Source: Lysobacterales bacterium (GTDB lineage: Bacteria > Pseudomonadota > Gammaproteobacteria > Xanthomonadales > Rhodanobacteraceae). From it: DNA of 64,000 nt. Under the pieces are notes generated by a model. That model was given only the letters and a program-made list of their open reading frames with translations. It was not told where the DNA came from and ran no database searches. The stretch spans positions 62,001 through 126,000 of the forward strand of contig JADKJL010000013.1 in assembly GCA_016721015.1 (NCBI GenBank). The letters run 5' to 3'. The translations under genes were made by a program, and so were the position numbers. Positions 45,715 to 55,021 of the stretch are shown piece by piece (the first letter of the stretch is position 1; each line of letters opens with the position of its first letter).

Positions 45715-46455
45715 ATGCGTATCGGATTGCTCGCGGACCTGCACGCCAATCGAGAAGCGGTTGAAGCCTGCGTCAAGGCACTGGAGGCTGCCGGCTGTGG
45801 GCGCTGGGTCATTCTGGGCGACCTGGTTGGCTATGGTGCCGAACCGGGTTGGGTGGTCGACTGGGTGCGCGAGCGGGTTGCCGATGGCGCGATCGCCGTG
45901 CTCGGCAACCATGACCAGGCCGTCGTTGCTGGCAATGCCGACTCGATGGGGCCGGTGATCGGAGCGGTAACGGCCTGGACGCACTCGGTGCTGGATCAGC
46001 AGCAGCTCGCCTTCCTGGACGGACTGCCGTTGCAGGTCGTTGACGAGGATCGGCTCTACGTGCACGCAAACGCCGCGGCACCGGCCGATTGGGCGTATGT
46101 CTCCAACCGCCTCGCAGCGACGAAGAGCCTGCTCGCGACACCTGCGTGGCTCAGCTTTTGTGGACATGTCCACGAGCCGGCGCTGTACTACCTGCAGGCC
46201 GGATCGGCCAGCCATTTCGCGCCGGGCAGCGGCGTCGCGATCCCGTTGTCCTCGCAGCGGCGCTGGCTGGCGATTCCGGGTTCGTGTGGCCAGCCGCGCG
46301 ATGGCAATCCGGCAGCTGCGTGTGCCTGGTTCGATACCGCCACGCGCCAGCTTGGATTCCTGCGCGTGCCCTACAACCATGAGCTCAGCGCGCAGAAGAT
46401 CCGCGCCGCCGGCTTGCCGCAGGTATTCGCGCAACGTTTGAGTGAGGGATTCTGA
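45715..46455 (+). CDS. calcineurin-like metallophosphoesterase
   Basis: A 246-residue phosphoesterase. All five metal blocks are visible: ADLHAN near residue 7, GDLVGYG, GNHD, the isolated His in VHANAA, and GHVHEP. The GDxVGYG form resembles bacterial YfcE/diadenosine tetraphosphatase-like and PP2A-type phosphodiesterases. It ends one base before the kinase-Usp start, so the two are almost certainly cotranscribed. That raises the possibility that it is a phosphatase opposing the kinase; the substrate is unknown. Confidence 0.9.
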   Translation: MRIGLLADLHANREAVEACVKALEAAGCGRWVILGDLVGYGAEPGWVVDWVRERVADGAIAVLGNHDQAVVAGNADSMGPVIGAVTAWTHSVLDQQQLAFLDGLPLQVVDEDRLYVHANAAAPADWAYVSNRLAATKSLLATPAWLSFCGHVHEPALYYLQAGSASHFAPGSGVAIPLSSQRRWLAIPGSCGQPRDGNPAAACAWFDTATRQLGFLRVPYNHELSAQKIRAAGLPQVFAQRLSEGF

Positions 46456-46456
46456 A

Positions 46457-47908
46457 ATGCCCGTCAAACTGCATGCCGGCCTCAAGATCGGCGAGTTCAC
46501 CTTGGTCGAGCTGCTGCACGAGGGGGGCATGTCGCGCCTGTGGGGTGTCAGCCATGCGCAGATCGACGTACCGCTGCTGATGAAACTGCCGCGCATCGAC
46601 TACGGTGAAGCGGTCTCGCAGGTGGTCAGTTTCGAGGTCGAACGCATGCTCATGCCCGTAATTGGCGGCGTGCATGTGCCGCGCTTCTTCGGCAGCGGCG
46701 AATTCGAGGATCAGCCGTGGCTGGTCATGCAGCAACTGGAAGGGGACACCCTCGAAGCGCTGCTCAAGCTTGTGCCGCTTGCACCTGCGCGGGTTGCGCA
46801 GCTCGGGGCGCTGGCCGCCCAGGCCCTGGATGACCTGCATCGACAGCACGTCATCCATCTTGACGTGAAGCCGGGCAACCTGCTCCTGCATGTCGATCCG
46901 ACGAACCGGCAGGAGCGCATCGTCCTGCTTGATTTCGGTCTGTCACATCACGTCGATCTGCCGGATCTGCTCGCCGAGCAATTCGACGTGCCGATGGGTA
47001 CATCGGCCTATATCGCGCCCGAGCAGGTACTTGGCGTGCGCAATGATCCGCGCAGTGACCTGTTTGCCCTTGGGGTGACGCTTTATCAACTCGCCACCGG
47101 CAACCTGCCGTTTGGCACGCCGACCAGCAACCACGGCATGAAGCGGCGTCTGTACCAGGAGCCAATCGCCCCGCGCAGCCTCAATCCGGCCGTGCCGCGC
47201 TGGTTGCAGGAAATCATCCTGCGCTGTCTGGAGGTGGATGCGAACCTGCGCTATCCGACCGCTGCGCAACTCGCGTTCGATCTGCTCCATCCCGAACAGG
47301 TGGCACTGACCGGGCGTGCCGATCGGCGCCAGCAGGGCGGCCGACTGGCGGGATGGCGGCGCTGGTTTGTCTCGCTCGGCAGTCGCGTCGAGCGCAGCGA
47401 AGGCAAGTCGGTGGATGCTTCGCGCGCGCCGCTGATCCTGGTTGCAATCGACTTGAAGCAATCCAATCCGGCACTCGACGAGGCCCTGCGCGAGATGACC
47501 CGGCGCGTCATGCAAACCGCGACCGATGCCCGACTCGCCTGCGTCACGGTCATGCGCGTTGCACGCATCGGTGTCGAACCGAATCTCGATGCCGAGGGTC
47601 GCAGCCGTCACGTCAAGCGCCTCATCGCGCTGCGCCACTGGGCGCGCTCGCTGAACCTCGCCGAGCAACGCATCACATTCCATGTCCTCGAAGGGGCGGA
47701 GGCGGCGGATGCCTTGATCGACTATGCGCGCAGCAACGCGATTGACCATCTGGTGATGGGTGCGCGTGGCGTCACCGGAATGCGCCGCCTGCTCGGCAGC
47801 GTGTCCTCACGCGTCGTCGCCGAGGCCAACTGCACGGTGACGGTGGTCAGGGCGCGAGCGGATACGCCGCGCGATCCGGATGCGGATGGGCCGACGCCGG
47901 GGGCTTGA
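46457..47908 (+). CDS. serine/threonine protein kinase fused to a universal stress protein domain
   Basis: A 483-residue soluble protein. The kinase domain is about 10-280: glycine loop LLHEGGMSRLWGV, lysine in LLMKLPRI, catalytic loop HLDVKPGNLLL (HLD instead of HRD), DFG in LLDFGLSHH, and APE in YIAPEQV. A basic linker (about 285-325) leads to a Usp domain (about 330-470) with the ATP-binding motif MGARGVTGMRRLLGSVSSRV. ATG 46457 follows the phosphoesterase stop by one base. The fusion suggests phosphorylation controlled by nucleotide binding to, or acting on, the Usp module. Confidence 0.92.
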   Translation: MPVKLHAGLKIGEFTLVELLHEGGMSRLWGVSHAQIDVPLLMKLPRIDYGEAVSQVVSFEVERMLMPVIGGVHVPRFFGSGEFEDQPWLVMQQLEGDTLEALLKLVPLAPARVAQLGALAAQALDDLHRQHVIHLDVKPGNLLLHVDPTNRQERIVLLDFGLSHHVDLPDLLAEQFDVPMGTSAYIAPEQVLGVRNDPRSDLFALGVTLYQLATGNLPFGTPTSNHGMKRRLYQEPIAPRSLNPAVPRWLQEIILRCLEVDANLRYPTAAQLAFDLLHPEQVALTGRADRRQQGGRLAGWRRWFVSLGSRVERSEGKSVDASRAPLILVAIDLKQSNPALDEALREMTRRVMQTATDARLACVTVMRVARIGVEPNLDAEGRSRHVKRLIALRHWARSLNLAEQRITFHVLEGAEAADALIDYARSNAIDHLVMGARGVTGMRRLLGSVSSRVVAEANCTVTVVRARADTPRDPDADGPTPGA

Positions 47909-47919
47909 ATGCGGCACGA

Positions 47920-47949
47920 AAAAAAGCCGCGAATGATCGCGGCTTTTTT
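47920..47949. terminator. bidirectional intrinsic terminator
   Basis: A 13-bp stem (47920-47932 with 47937-47949) has an ATGA loop, with AAAAAA on the left and TTTTTT on the right forming part of the stem. It serves the convergent kinase-Usp and tsf genes. Confidence 0.92.
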
Positions 47950-47972
47950 GCGTTTCAGCTGGAGCGCTTGAA

Positions 47973-48845
47973 TCAGGCCAGACCGGCCTGCTTCATCACT
48001 TCGGCGGCGTAGTCCTCGACCACTTTCTCGATGCCTTCGCCGACCACGAGGCGGTGGAAGCTGATCACTTCAGCACCTTGCTTCTTGAGCACGTTGCCGA
48101 CGGTCTCGTTGGTGTCGAGCACGTAGGGCTGGCCGGTCAGGGTGACATCGTTGACGATCTTGTTGATCTTGCCGCTGATGATCTTCTCGAGGATTTCCGG
48201 TGGCTTGGACTTGTCCTTGTCGGACATCTTGGCCAGCTCGATTTCCTTTTCCTTGGCGATGAACTCGGCCGGCACGTCCTTTTCGGAAATGTGCGGCGGG
48301 TTCATGGCGGCGATGTGCATGGCCAGGCCACGGGCCAGATCGGCCGATCCACCCTTGAGCTCGACCAGCACGCCAATGCGTCCGCCATGCAGGTACCCGG
48401 CGATTTCATTCGCGCTCTCGATGTGCACCATGCGGCGGATCTGCACGTTCTCACCGACCTTGGCGATGACCGCTGCACGGGCTTCCTCGACGGTGCCGCC
48501 ACCGGGGAACGGAGCGGCCTTGAGCGCCTCGACGCTGTCGACTCCGAGCGCGGCGGTGGCGACCTGGTCGGCAAAGGTCAGGAAATTCTCATCCTTGGCG
48601 ACGAAGTCGGTTTCGCTGTTGACTTCGACCAGGGCGGCCCTGTGGCCGGCCTGGGCGAGCATGATGCGGCCCTCGGCGGCAACGCGGTCGGACTTCTTGT
48701 CGGCCTTGGCCAGACCCTGCTTGCGCAGCCACTCGATCGAGACCTCGATGTCGCCATCGTTCTGCACAAGTGCTTTCTTGCATTCCATCATGCCGGCGCC
48801 GGACCGCTCGCGCAGCTCCTTGACCATCTGGGCAGTGATATCCAT
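47973..48845 (-). CDS. tsf: translation elongation factor Ts
   Basis: A 290-residue guanine nucleotide exchange factor for EF-Tu. The N-terminal UBA-like domain is MDITAQMVKELRERSGAGMM and ECKKALVQNDGDIEVSIEWL. The TDFVAKDENF motif that contacts EF-Tu is present. Length matches the family (about 283-295). It is downstream of rpsB on the same strand with a hairpin in the 225-bp spacer, the usual rpsB-tsf arrangement. Confidence 0.97.
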   Translation of the reverse strand: MDITAQMVKELRERSGAGMMECKKALVQNDGDIEVSIEWLRKQGLAKADKKSDRVAAEGRIMLAQAGHRAALVEVNSETDFVAKDENFLTFADQVATAALGVDSVEALKAAPFPGGGTVEEARAAVIAKVGENVQIRRMVHIESANEIAGYLHGGRIGVLVELKGGSADLARGLAMHIAAMNPPHISEKDVPAEFIAKEKEIELAKMSDKDKSKPPEILEKIISGKINKIVNDVTLTGQPYVLDTNETVGNVLKKQGAEVISFHRLVVGEGIEKVVEDYAAEVMKQAGLA

Positions 48846-49035
48846 CGCTAAAACCTCACAGCTTGGCGCGACCTGGTGTCGCGCGAATTGGGAACACGAT
48901 GACAGCGTGGATTGCCTCGTCGGATCCCCGAATGCTCAGGCGGATCCGCCTGAAAACCGGGGTCGACGTGACCACGCAGCATCGGTCACCCCTGACTCCG
49001 CCATAAAAAGCACGGGTGGAACCAGGGGACCGTTT

Positions 49036-49062
49036 GCTGCCTTTCCGGATCGGAAAGGCAGC
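49036..49062 (-). terminator. rpsB-tsf intergenic hairpin
   Basis: A 12-bp perfect stem, GCTGCCTTTCCG (49036-49047) with CGGAAAGGCAGC (49051-49062), has a three-base loop, nine bases after the rpsB stop. No U tract follows on the minus strand, so it more likely acts as a partial terminator or mRNA stabiliser that sets the rpsB:tsf ratio. Confidence 0.7.
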
Positions 49063-49070
49063 GGTATGGC

Positions 49071-50018
49071 TTACTCGGCGGCCGGTGCTTCGACAGCGGG
49101 TGCGGAGGCCGGTTCGGCGCTCGCTTCAGCTGCCGGCTTGGCTTCGCCGCGTGGCTTGGCATCGCTGTGCGGCTTGCCGCCCGGACCACCCGGACGACGC
49201 GCGCCCGACGGCGGCGGACCACGCTTGGCCGGCGGCTTGCCGCGCGGAGCCTGCTTGCGACGATCATCCTTGGCGATCGGGTTGCCATCGGCATCCATCT
49301 CGACAAACTCGTCATTGTTGACCGCCACCGACGGCGAGGCCGCCTTGCCTTCGAGCACGGCGTCAGCGACGGCGCTGGTGTAGAGCTGGACGGCGCGGAT
49401 CGCGTCATCGTTGCCCGGGATCGCGTAATCGACCAGGCTCGGGTCGTAGTTGGTGTCGACCACGGCGATGACCGGGATGCCGAGCTTCTTGGCTTCCTGG
49501 ATGGCGATGTCCTCGTGGCCGATGTCGATCACGAACAGCGCGTCGGGCAGACGGCCCATGTCCTTGATGCCGCCGAGCGAACGCTCAAGCTTCTCGCGCT
49601 CGCGACCGAGCTGCAGAACCTCATGCTTGACCAGCTTCTCGAAGCGGCCGTCGGTGGACATGGCCTCGATTTCCTTGAGGCGGGCGATCGACTGCTTGAC
49701 CGTGCGGAAGTTGGTCAGCATGCCGCCGAGCCAGCGCGCGGCGACGTAAGGCTGGCCGCAACGGATTGCATCTTCCTTGACTGCATCGCGTGCCGAGCGC
49801 TTGGTGCCGACGAAAAGCAGGGTGCCGCGCTTCTGCGCGAGGCCCGAAACGAAGTTCATCGCGTCGTTGAACAGCGGCAAGGTCTTTTCGAGATTGATGA
49901 TGTGGATACGTCCGCGCGCGCCGAAGATGTACGGCGCCATGCGGGGATTCCAGTAACGCGTTTGATGGCCGAAATGGACGCCCGCTTCGAGCATCTGGCG
50001 CATGGTGACTTGTGGCAT
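49071..50018 (-). CDS. rpsB: 30S ribosomal protein S2 with extended C-terminal tail
   Basis: A 315-residue S2. The core (1 to about 235) has QMLEAGVHFGHQTRYWNPRM, IINLEKTLPLFNDAMNF, RWLGGMLTNFRTVKQSIARL and IPVIAVVDTNYDP. Beyond it a 75-residue low-complexity tail, first Arg/Lys/Gly/Pro-rich then Ala/Glu/Pro-rich, is not found in E. coli S2 (241 residues). The start at ATG 50018 (MPQVTMRQ) has GGAG upstream; the longer in-frame reading is untranslated leader. Confidence 0.97.
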   Translation of the reverse strand: MPQVTMRQMLEAGVHFGHQTRYWNPRMAPYIFGARGRIHIINLEKTLPLFNDAMNFVSGLAQKRGTLLFVGTKRSARDAVKEDAIRCGQPYVAARWLGGMLTNFRTVKQSIARLKEIEAMSTDGRFEKLVKHEVLQLGREREKLERSLGGIKDMGRLPDALFVIDIGHEDIAIQEAKKLGIPVIAVVDTNYDPSLVDYAIPGNDDAIRAVQLYTSAVADAVLEGKAASPSVAVNNDEFVEMDADGNPIAKDDRRKQAPRGKPPAKRGPPPSGARRPGGPGGKPHSDAKPRGEAKPAAEASAEPASAPAVEAPAAE

Positions 50019-50323
50019 GGTAAAGCTCCAATCGTGGGCAGCCGCACAATATCTGTGTGGAGTACGGTGATGCCCGGGGTTGAGACCTCCACGTATCCGC
50101 CGTCTGCGACCTCCGGAGAGGCACCCCGAAAACGGTGACGATACGTGTGCGGATTTGGTCAAACGCGGGCAAGTGATTACCCTTGTCGGCCAGTGCTGCC
50201 CCGCGCATCGATTGCGGGGCCGATGACCCGATAGGCGTGCGAACGAGCAGGCCAGCCGAGTTATCCGTAGAATTGTAGCCCGTCCATGGCGCTTGCGACA
50301 AGCGCCCCGAACCCAGAGATGCC
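50019..50323. other. divergent regulatory region of rpsB and map
   Basis: 305 bp without a gene. It should hold the rpsB 5' leader, which in gammaproteobacteria is usually long and S2-autoregulated, and the map promoter. On the minus strand TTGACC at about 50158-50163 is -35-like, but no good -10 lies at the right distance. I could not draw a specific S2-binding fold by eye. Confidence 0.45.
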
Positions 50324-51091
50324 ATGTCCGTCACCATCAAGACCCCTGAAGACATCGCCAAGATGCGCATTGCCGGCCGCCTTGCCGCCGAAGTGCTCGA
50401 GATGATCGCGCCGCACGTCAAGGCCGGTGTGACCACCGAGGCGCTGGACAAGCTCTGTCACGACTACATTGTCGACGTGCAGGGTGGCATTCCGGCCAAT
50501 GTCGGCTACAAGGGCTTCACCAAGACCATCTGCACATCGGTCAACCACGTCATCTGCCACGGCATTCCGTCGGAGACCAAGGTGCTCAAGGACGGCGACA
50601 TCATCAATATCGATGTCACCGTGATCAAGGATGGCTGGCATGGCGATACCAGTCGCATGTACTACGTCGGTGAACCCTCGGTGCTGGCGCGGCGTCTGGT
50701 CGAGACCACGCTCGAGGCGATGCTGGCGGCGATCTCGATCGTTCGTCCCGGCACCACGCTGGGCGATATCGGCGAGACGATCCAGAAGTTCGTCGAGGCG
50801 CGCAATTTCTCGGTGGTTCGCGAGTATTGCGGGCATGGCATCGGCCGCATCTACCACGAGGATCCGCAGGTGCTGCACTACGGCCACGCCGGCACCGGCT
50901 TGATCCTGAAGAAGGGCATGACCTTTACCATCGAACCGATGATCAACGCCGGCAAGCCGCAAACGCGCCTGCTCCCGGACGGCTGGACCGTGGTCACGCG
51001 GGATCATTCGCTGTCGGCCCAGTGGGAGCATACGATCGCGGTCACCGACGATGGTTTCGAGATCCTGACGCCCTGGCCGAACGCGGCCTGA
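50324..51091 (+). CDS. map: methionine aminopeptidase type I
   Basis: A 255-residue pita-bread metallopeptidase that removes the N-terminal Met of nascent proteins. Metal ligands are in NIDVTVIKDGWHGDTSRMYY (two Asp), GHGIGRIYHEDP (His), FTIEPMI (Glu) and WEHTIAVT (Glu). Length matches E. coli Map (264). It is followed after 11 bp by glnD. The map-rpsB-tsf neighbourhood is widely conserved in gammaproteobacteria. Confidence 0.96.
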   Translation: MSVTIKTPEDIAKMRIAGRLAAEVLEMIAPHVKAGVTTEALDKLCHDYIVDVQGGIPANVGYKGFTKTICTSVNHVICHGIPSETKVLKDGDIINIDVTVIKDGWHGDTSRMYYVGEPSVLARRLVETTLEAMLAAISIVRPGTTLGDIGETIQKFVEARNFSVVREYCGHGIGRIYHEDPQVLHYGHAGTGLILKKGMTFTIEPMINAGKPQTRLLPDGWTVVTRDHSLSAQWEHTIAVTDDGFEILTPWPNAA

Positions 51092-51102
51092 GATCTGCCG
51101 GT

Positions 51103-53787
51103 ATGCCCGTCCAGGCCTTGACGAGCGTACCGCCACTGCCGCGGCTGGCCAGACCGGTGCCGCGGGTCGGCGTGGTTGGACCGACCCGACTGGCCTTGCG
51201 CCAGTATCTGGTCGACTACGATCGTGACCTGGCGGGTGCCTTCCGCGATCATGCCGATGCCGGGGAAATCGTCACGGCACGAACGGCCGCGATCGAGCGC
51301 GTGCTCGACTACGCCTGGGTTTCATGGCTCGGGGAAACCGGTGATGCGGCCCTGATTGCCGTTGGCGGCTTCGGTCGCGGCGAGCAGTTTCCGTACTCGG
51401 ATGTCGATCTGCTCATTCTCAACGTCGAATCCCCCGAACCCCGCGTGATGCGCGCGATCGAGGCGTTTTGCGCCTGCCTGTGGGATCTCGGCATCAAGCC
51501 CGGTCTGGCCGTGCGCGATCTGGCCGGATGCCGTGAACTGGCGGCGCAGGATGTCGGCGTCTATACCAATCTCATCGAGGCACGTTTTCTGGTCGGTTCG
51601 CGGGTGCTTGCCGAGCGTTTGATCGCCCGATTGCCGGATCAGACGCTGTGGACGCCTGCGCGGTTTCTTGATGCCAAGAAAGCCGAGCAGGCCGCGCGGC
51701 ACCTTCGTTTCGGCGATACCGCCTACAACCTCGAGCCCCAGCTCAAGGAAGGCCCCGGTGGCCTGCGCGACCTGCAGATGATCGGCTGGCTCGGCCGCGT
51801 CATCGCGGGAACCGGCGAGCTTTCGATGATGGTCGAGGCCGGCCTGCTTGATCGCACCGAGGCCGACGCCCTGGTATCGGCGAAAGCGACCCTGTTTCGC
51901 ATCCGCCATGCCCTGCATCTGCTCGCGCACCGGGCCGAGGAACGCCTGTTGTTCGATTACCAGCGCGAGCTGGCGAAGATTCTCGGCTATCGCGACGAGC
52001 ACGCCGACAATCTGGGTGTCGAGCAATGCATGCAGGATTACTACCGCGCCGCACGTCGCATCGCCGGCACCAACGAGGAGCTGCTGGCACGCTGCAGCGA
52101 GATGCTGGCGACCCCGACTCCGAGCGCCGAGCGCCTCGGCGGCGGATTTCTGCGCATCGGTGATCGCCTCGATGTCGATGACAGCCATCGGCTGGGCGAG
52201 GAGCCACGTGCATTGATCGAACTCTACGCGCTGATGGCGAGCGAACCCGGCATCCGCGGGTTGCGTGCCCATGCCTTGCGCCAGGTGCGCCTGGCACTGA
52301 CCAATCCGGCGCTCGATTTCGATCGGCCCGAGGTGTTCGCCTCGTTGCGCGAATTGTTCGAGCGCGGTGCGGTGGCCGTCGAAGCATTGGCAGCCATGGC
52401 GCGTCACGGCGTGCTGGCGCGACTGATCCCGGGGTTCGCCAAGGTCACCGGGCGCATGCAGTACGATCTTTTCCACGTCTATACAGTCGATGAGCACACC
52501 ATGCGCGTGCTGCGTTTCATCGCCCGCTTCGCATCCGAGGAAGGTGCGCGGGATTTCAAGCTTGCGCACTCGCTCTATCAGCGCATTCCGCAACCCGCGC
52601 TGCTCCTGCTGGCGGGTTTGTTCCATGACATCGCAAAGGGTCGCGGCGGCGATCATTCGGTGCTTGGCGAAGAGGACGCGCGCGCGTTCTGCATGCAGCT
52701 TGGCTTGCGACCGGCGGCGACCAACCTGGTCGCCTGGCTGGTGCGCAACCATCTGCTCATGAGTGTCACCGCGCAGCGCCAGGACATCACCGATCCGGCC
52801 GTGGTGCATCGATTCGCCGAGCAGGTCGATGACTGGGAGCGTCTCGACTATCTGTACCTGCTCACCGTTGCCGACATCAACGGCACGAGTCCGAAACTCT
52901 GGAACACCTGGCGTGATCGCTTGTTGTCGGATCTCTACGCGGCAACGCGCTATGTGTTGCGCGAGGAATCCGGTGAATTGCCCAAGGCTGACGAGCGCGT
53001 GGCCGAAACGCGCATGCGTGCCGAGCGCCTGCTTGAACCCAAAGGCATCGACAGCGAAACCGTGGCACGGATCTGGGCGGATTTTCCGGAGGAGAGCTTC
53101 CTGCGCTATCGGGCCGAACAGATTGCATGGCAGACCGAAGCAATTGCCGCCCATGCGCGGGCGCGTGAAGCGCTGGTCAAGGTCAACCCCCTGGGTGTGC
53201 GCGGCACCAGCGAAGTGTTCGTCTATTCACCGGATCGCGATGGCCTGTTTGCGACGATCACCGCCGTGCTCGATCGTGCCCAGCTCAATGTCGTCGAAGC
53301 GCGCCTGATCCCGGCCCATTCGGACAGGGTGCTGGATACGTTCTTTGTGCTCGACGCATCCGGAAAACCACTGCTGGATGTCGGCGAGGTAATTGCCGTC
53401 GAGCAGGCGTTGCGCTCGGCGCTACGCCAGCAGGTGCTCAGCGAGCAACCGGTGCGGCGCGTCTTGCCGAGAACCCTGCGCCATTTTCATATCGCGCCGC
53501 GGATCGTGTTCAGCGTGGTCGAGGGGCGCACGCGGCTGGGTCTGGTCTGTACCGATCGGCCTGGCCTGCTGGCCTCGGTTGCGCAGACGTTTCGTTCGCT
53601 GGGCGTGCGCGTGCACGATGCGCGAATCGCCACGTTCGGCGAACGCGTGGAAGATTTTTTCCGCATCAGCGACGACAATGACCAGTTGCTCGATGAGGTT
53701 GCCCAGCAAACCCTGAGTGCAGCCTTGCTCGAACAACTTGATCTCAGTCCACCTGAATCTCCAAGGGTCATGCATGCCAGCCATTGA
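51103..53787 (+). CDS. glnD: bifunctional PII uridylyltransferase / uridylyl-removing enzyme
   Basis: An 894-residue nitrogen sensor that uridylylates PII when glutamine is low and deuridylylates it when high. Domains in order: nucleotidyltransferase with GGFGRGEQFPYSDVDLLIL near residue 85, a helical linker (KEGPGGLRDLQMIGWLGR), an HD hydrolase domain (LLAGLFHDIAKGRGGDHS near 505), and two C-terminal ACT domains (VFVYSPDRDGLFATITAVLD and LVCTDRPGLLASVAQTFRSL). ATG 51103 follows the map stop. The stop overlaps the dapD start by 14 bp. Confidence 0.96.
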   Translation: MPVQALTSVPPLPRLARPVPRVGVVGPTRLALRQYLVDYDRDLAGAFRDHADAGEIVTARTAAIERVLDYAWVSWLGETGDAALIAVGGFGRGEQFPYSDVDLLILNVESPEPRVMRAIEAFCACLWDLGIKPGLAVRDLAGCRELAAQDVGVYTNLIEARFLVGSRVLAERLIARLPDQTLWTPARFLDAKKAEQAARHLRFGDTAYNLEPQLKEGPGGLRDLQMIGWLGRVIAGTGELSMMVEAGLLDRTEADALVSAKATLFRIRHALHLLAHRAEERLLFDYQRELAKILGYRDEHADNLGVEQCMQDYYRAARRIAGTNEELLARCSEMLATPTPSAERLGGGFLRIGDRLDVDDSHRLGEEPRALIELYALMASEPGIRGLRAHALRQVRLALTNPALDFDRPEVFASLRELFERGAVAVEALAAMARHGVLARLIPGFAKVTGRMQYDLFHVYTVDEHTMRVLRFIARFASEEGARDFKLAHSLYQRIPQPALLLLAGLFHDIAKGRGGDHSVLGEEDARAFCMQLGLRPAATNLVAWLVRNHLLMSVTAQRQDITDPAVVHRFAEQVDDWERLDYLYLLTVADINGTSPKLWNTWRDRLLSDLYAATRYVLREESGELPKADERVAETRMRAERLLEPKGIDSETVARIWADFPEESFLRYRAEQIAWQTEAIAAHARAREALVKVNPLGVRGTSEVFVYSPDRDGLFATITAVLDRAQLNVVEARLIPAHSDRVLDTFFVLDASGKPLLDVGEVIAVEQALRSALRQQVLSEQPVRRVLPRTLRHFHIAPRIVFSVVEGRTRLGLVCTDRPGLLASVAQTFRSLGVRVHDARIATFGERVEDFFRISDDNDQLLDEVAQQTLSAALLEQLDLSPPESPRVMHASH

Positions 53788-54595
53788 ATCCGTCATCGAT
53801 GCCGCGTGGGAACGCCGCAACGAACTGGGCGCCGCCGAAATCGATCAGGATCTTCGCCCAGCCATCGAGACCGCACTCGACATGCTCGAAAGCGGCAAGG
53901 CGCGCGTCGCCGAACAGCAAGGCGGGGGAAGCTGGGTCGTCCATCAATGGTTGAAAAAAGCGGTCTTGCTGTATTTCCGCATCAACAACAATCGAGTGAT
54001 GGATGGCGGCCCGATGCAAGCCTGGGACAAGGTGCCGCTGCGCTTTGCCGATGCCGATGCCGGGATGTTTTCCTCGATCGGCGCACGCATGGTGCCGGGC
54101 GCCCTGGTTCGACGCGGCGCCCACATCGCCGCCGATGCCGTGCTGATGCCGAGCTATGTGAACATCGGCGCGCACGTCGGCGCCGGCAGCATGGTCGACA
54201 CCTGGGCCACGGTTGGCTCCTGCGCGCAGATCGGTGCGCGCGTGCATCTGTCCGGCGGGGTCGGCATTGGCGGTGTCCTTGAGCCGCTGCAGGCCGGGCC
54301 GACCATCATCGAGGATGATTGTTTCATCGGCGCGCGCTCGGAAGTGGTTGAAGGCGTTGTCGTCGAGCGTGGTAGCGTGATCGGCATGGGCGTGTTCCTC
54401 GGCCAGTCCACGAAAATCTACGATCGTGCGACCGGCGAGATCAGCTACGGGCGCATTCCTTCCGGCAGCGTCGTCGTTGCCGGTTCACTGCCCTCGGCCG
54501 ACGGCAGCCACAGTCTGTACGCGGCGATCATCGTCAAGCGCGTTGATGAAAAGACGCGCTCGAAGACTGGCATCAACGAATTGCTGCGGGCTTGA
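53774..54595 (+). CDS. dapD: 2,3,4,5-tetrahydropyridine-2,6-dicarboxylate N-succinyltransferase
   Basis: A 273-residue trimeric left-handed beta-helix enzyme of the succinylase branch of lysine/meso-DAP synthesis. The N-terminal helical region (IDAAWERRNELG) is followed by hexapeptide repeats (about 110-230: VLMPSYVNIGAHVGAGSMVD, then GGVGIGGVLEPLQAGPTIIE). It uses succinyl-CoA. Its start lies inside the end of glnD, implying coupling. The next step enzyme DapE is encoded two genes downstream. Confidence 0.96.
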   Translation: MPAIESVIDAAWERRNELGAAEIDQDLRPAIETALDMLESGKARVAEQQGGGSWVVHQWLKKAVLLYFRINNNRVMDGGPMQAWDKVPLRFADADAGMFSSIGARMVPGALVRRGAHIAADAVLMPSYVNIGAHVGAGSMVDTWATVGSCAQIGARVHLSGGVGIGGVLEPLQAGPTIIEDDCFIGARSEVVEGVVVERGSVIGMGVFLGQSTKIYDRATGEISYGRIPSGSVVVAGSLPSADGSHSLYAAIIVKRVDEKTRSKTGINELLRA

Positions 54596-54597
54596 AC

Positions 54598-54993
54598 ATG
54601 GGCACTGAAGTCTACGGTTTGAACAACTGCGACACCTGCAAGAAGGCGCGCAAGTGGCTGGATCGTCATGCGGTCGAGTATCGCTTCATTGACTACCGCG
54701 ATGAACCGGCGACGCCGGCCATGCTCAAGGCCTGGGCCGAGGCGGTCGGTGGCTTCGACGCGCTGGTCAATCGCGGCAGCACGACCTGGCGCAATCTCGC
54801 CCCGGCGCGCAAGGCCCCCGGCTCGGCGGCCGAATGGAGCCTGTTGATCCGCGAGTATCCTGCCCTGGTCAAGCGACCCGTGCTCGTGCTCGCCGATGGC
54901 AAGGTGCAACTGGGTTTCAATGACAAGCTCTATGCCGGGTTGTTTGTTTTCATCATCGCTTTGAGCGGATCGATTGGGCAGCGGCTTCATTGA
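54598..54993 (+). CDS. ArsC/Spx-family (YffB-like) thioredoxin-fold protein
   Basis: A 131-residue protein with the N-terminal YGLNNCDTCKKARKWLDRHA of the ArsC/Spx superfamily (CxxC). The VNRGSTTWRNL segment and KRPVLVLADGKVQLGF strand follow the YffB pattern. In the lineage this gene often lies between dapD and dapE, its role there being unknown; arsenate reduction is unproven. The last 15 residues (FVFIIALSGSIGQRL) extend beyond the usual end and read like translated intergenic DNA, so the native stop may have been lost. ATG 54598 starts just after the dapD stop. Confidence 0.85.
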   Translation: MGTEVYGLNNCDTCKKARKWLDRHAVEYRFIDYRDEPATPAMLKAWAEAVGGFDALVNRGSTTWRNLAPARKAPGSAAEWSLLIREYPALVKRPVLVLADGKVQLGFNDKLYAGLFVFIIALSGSIGQRLH

Positions 54994-55021
54994 GGTTTTG
55001 CGAAAGGTGTTGTGAGATTTC

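Noticed and set aside
51322..53154. 610-codon minus-strand frame opposite glnD
   Set aside because: Shadow of glnD; no motif and no start context.
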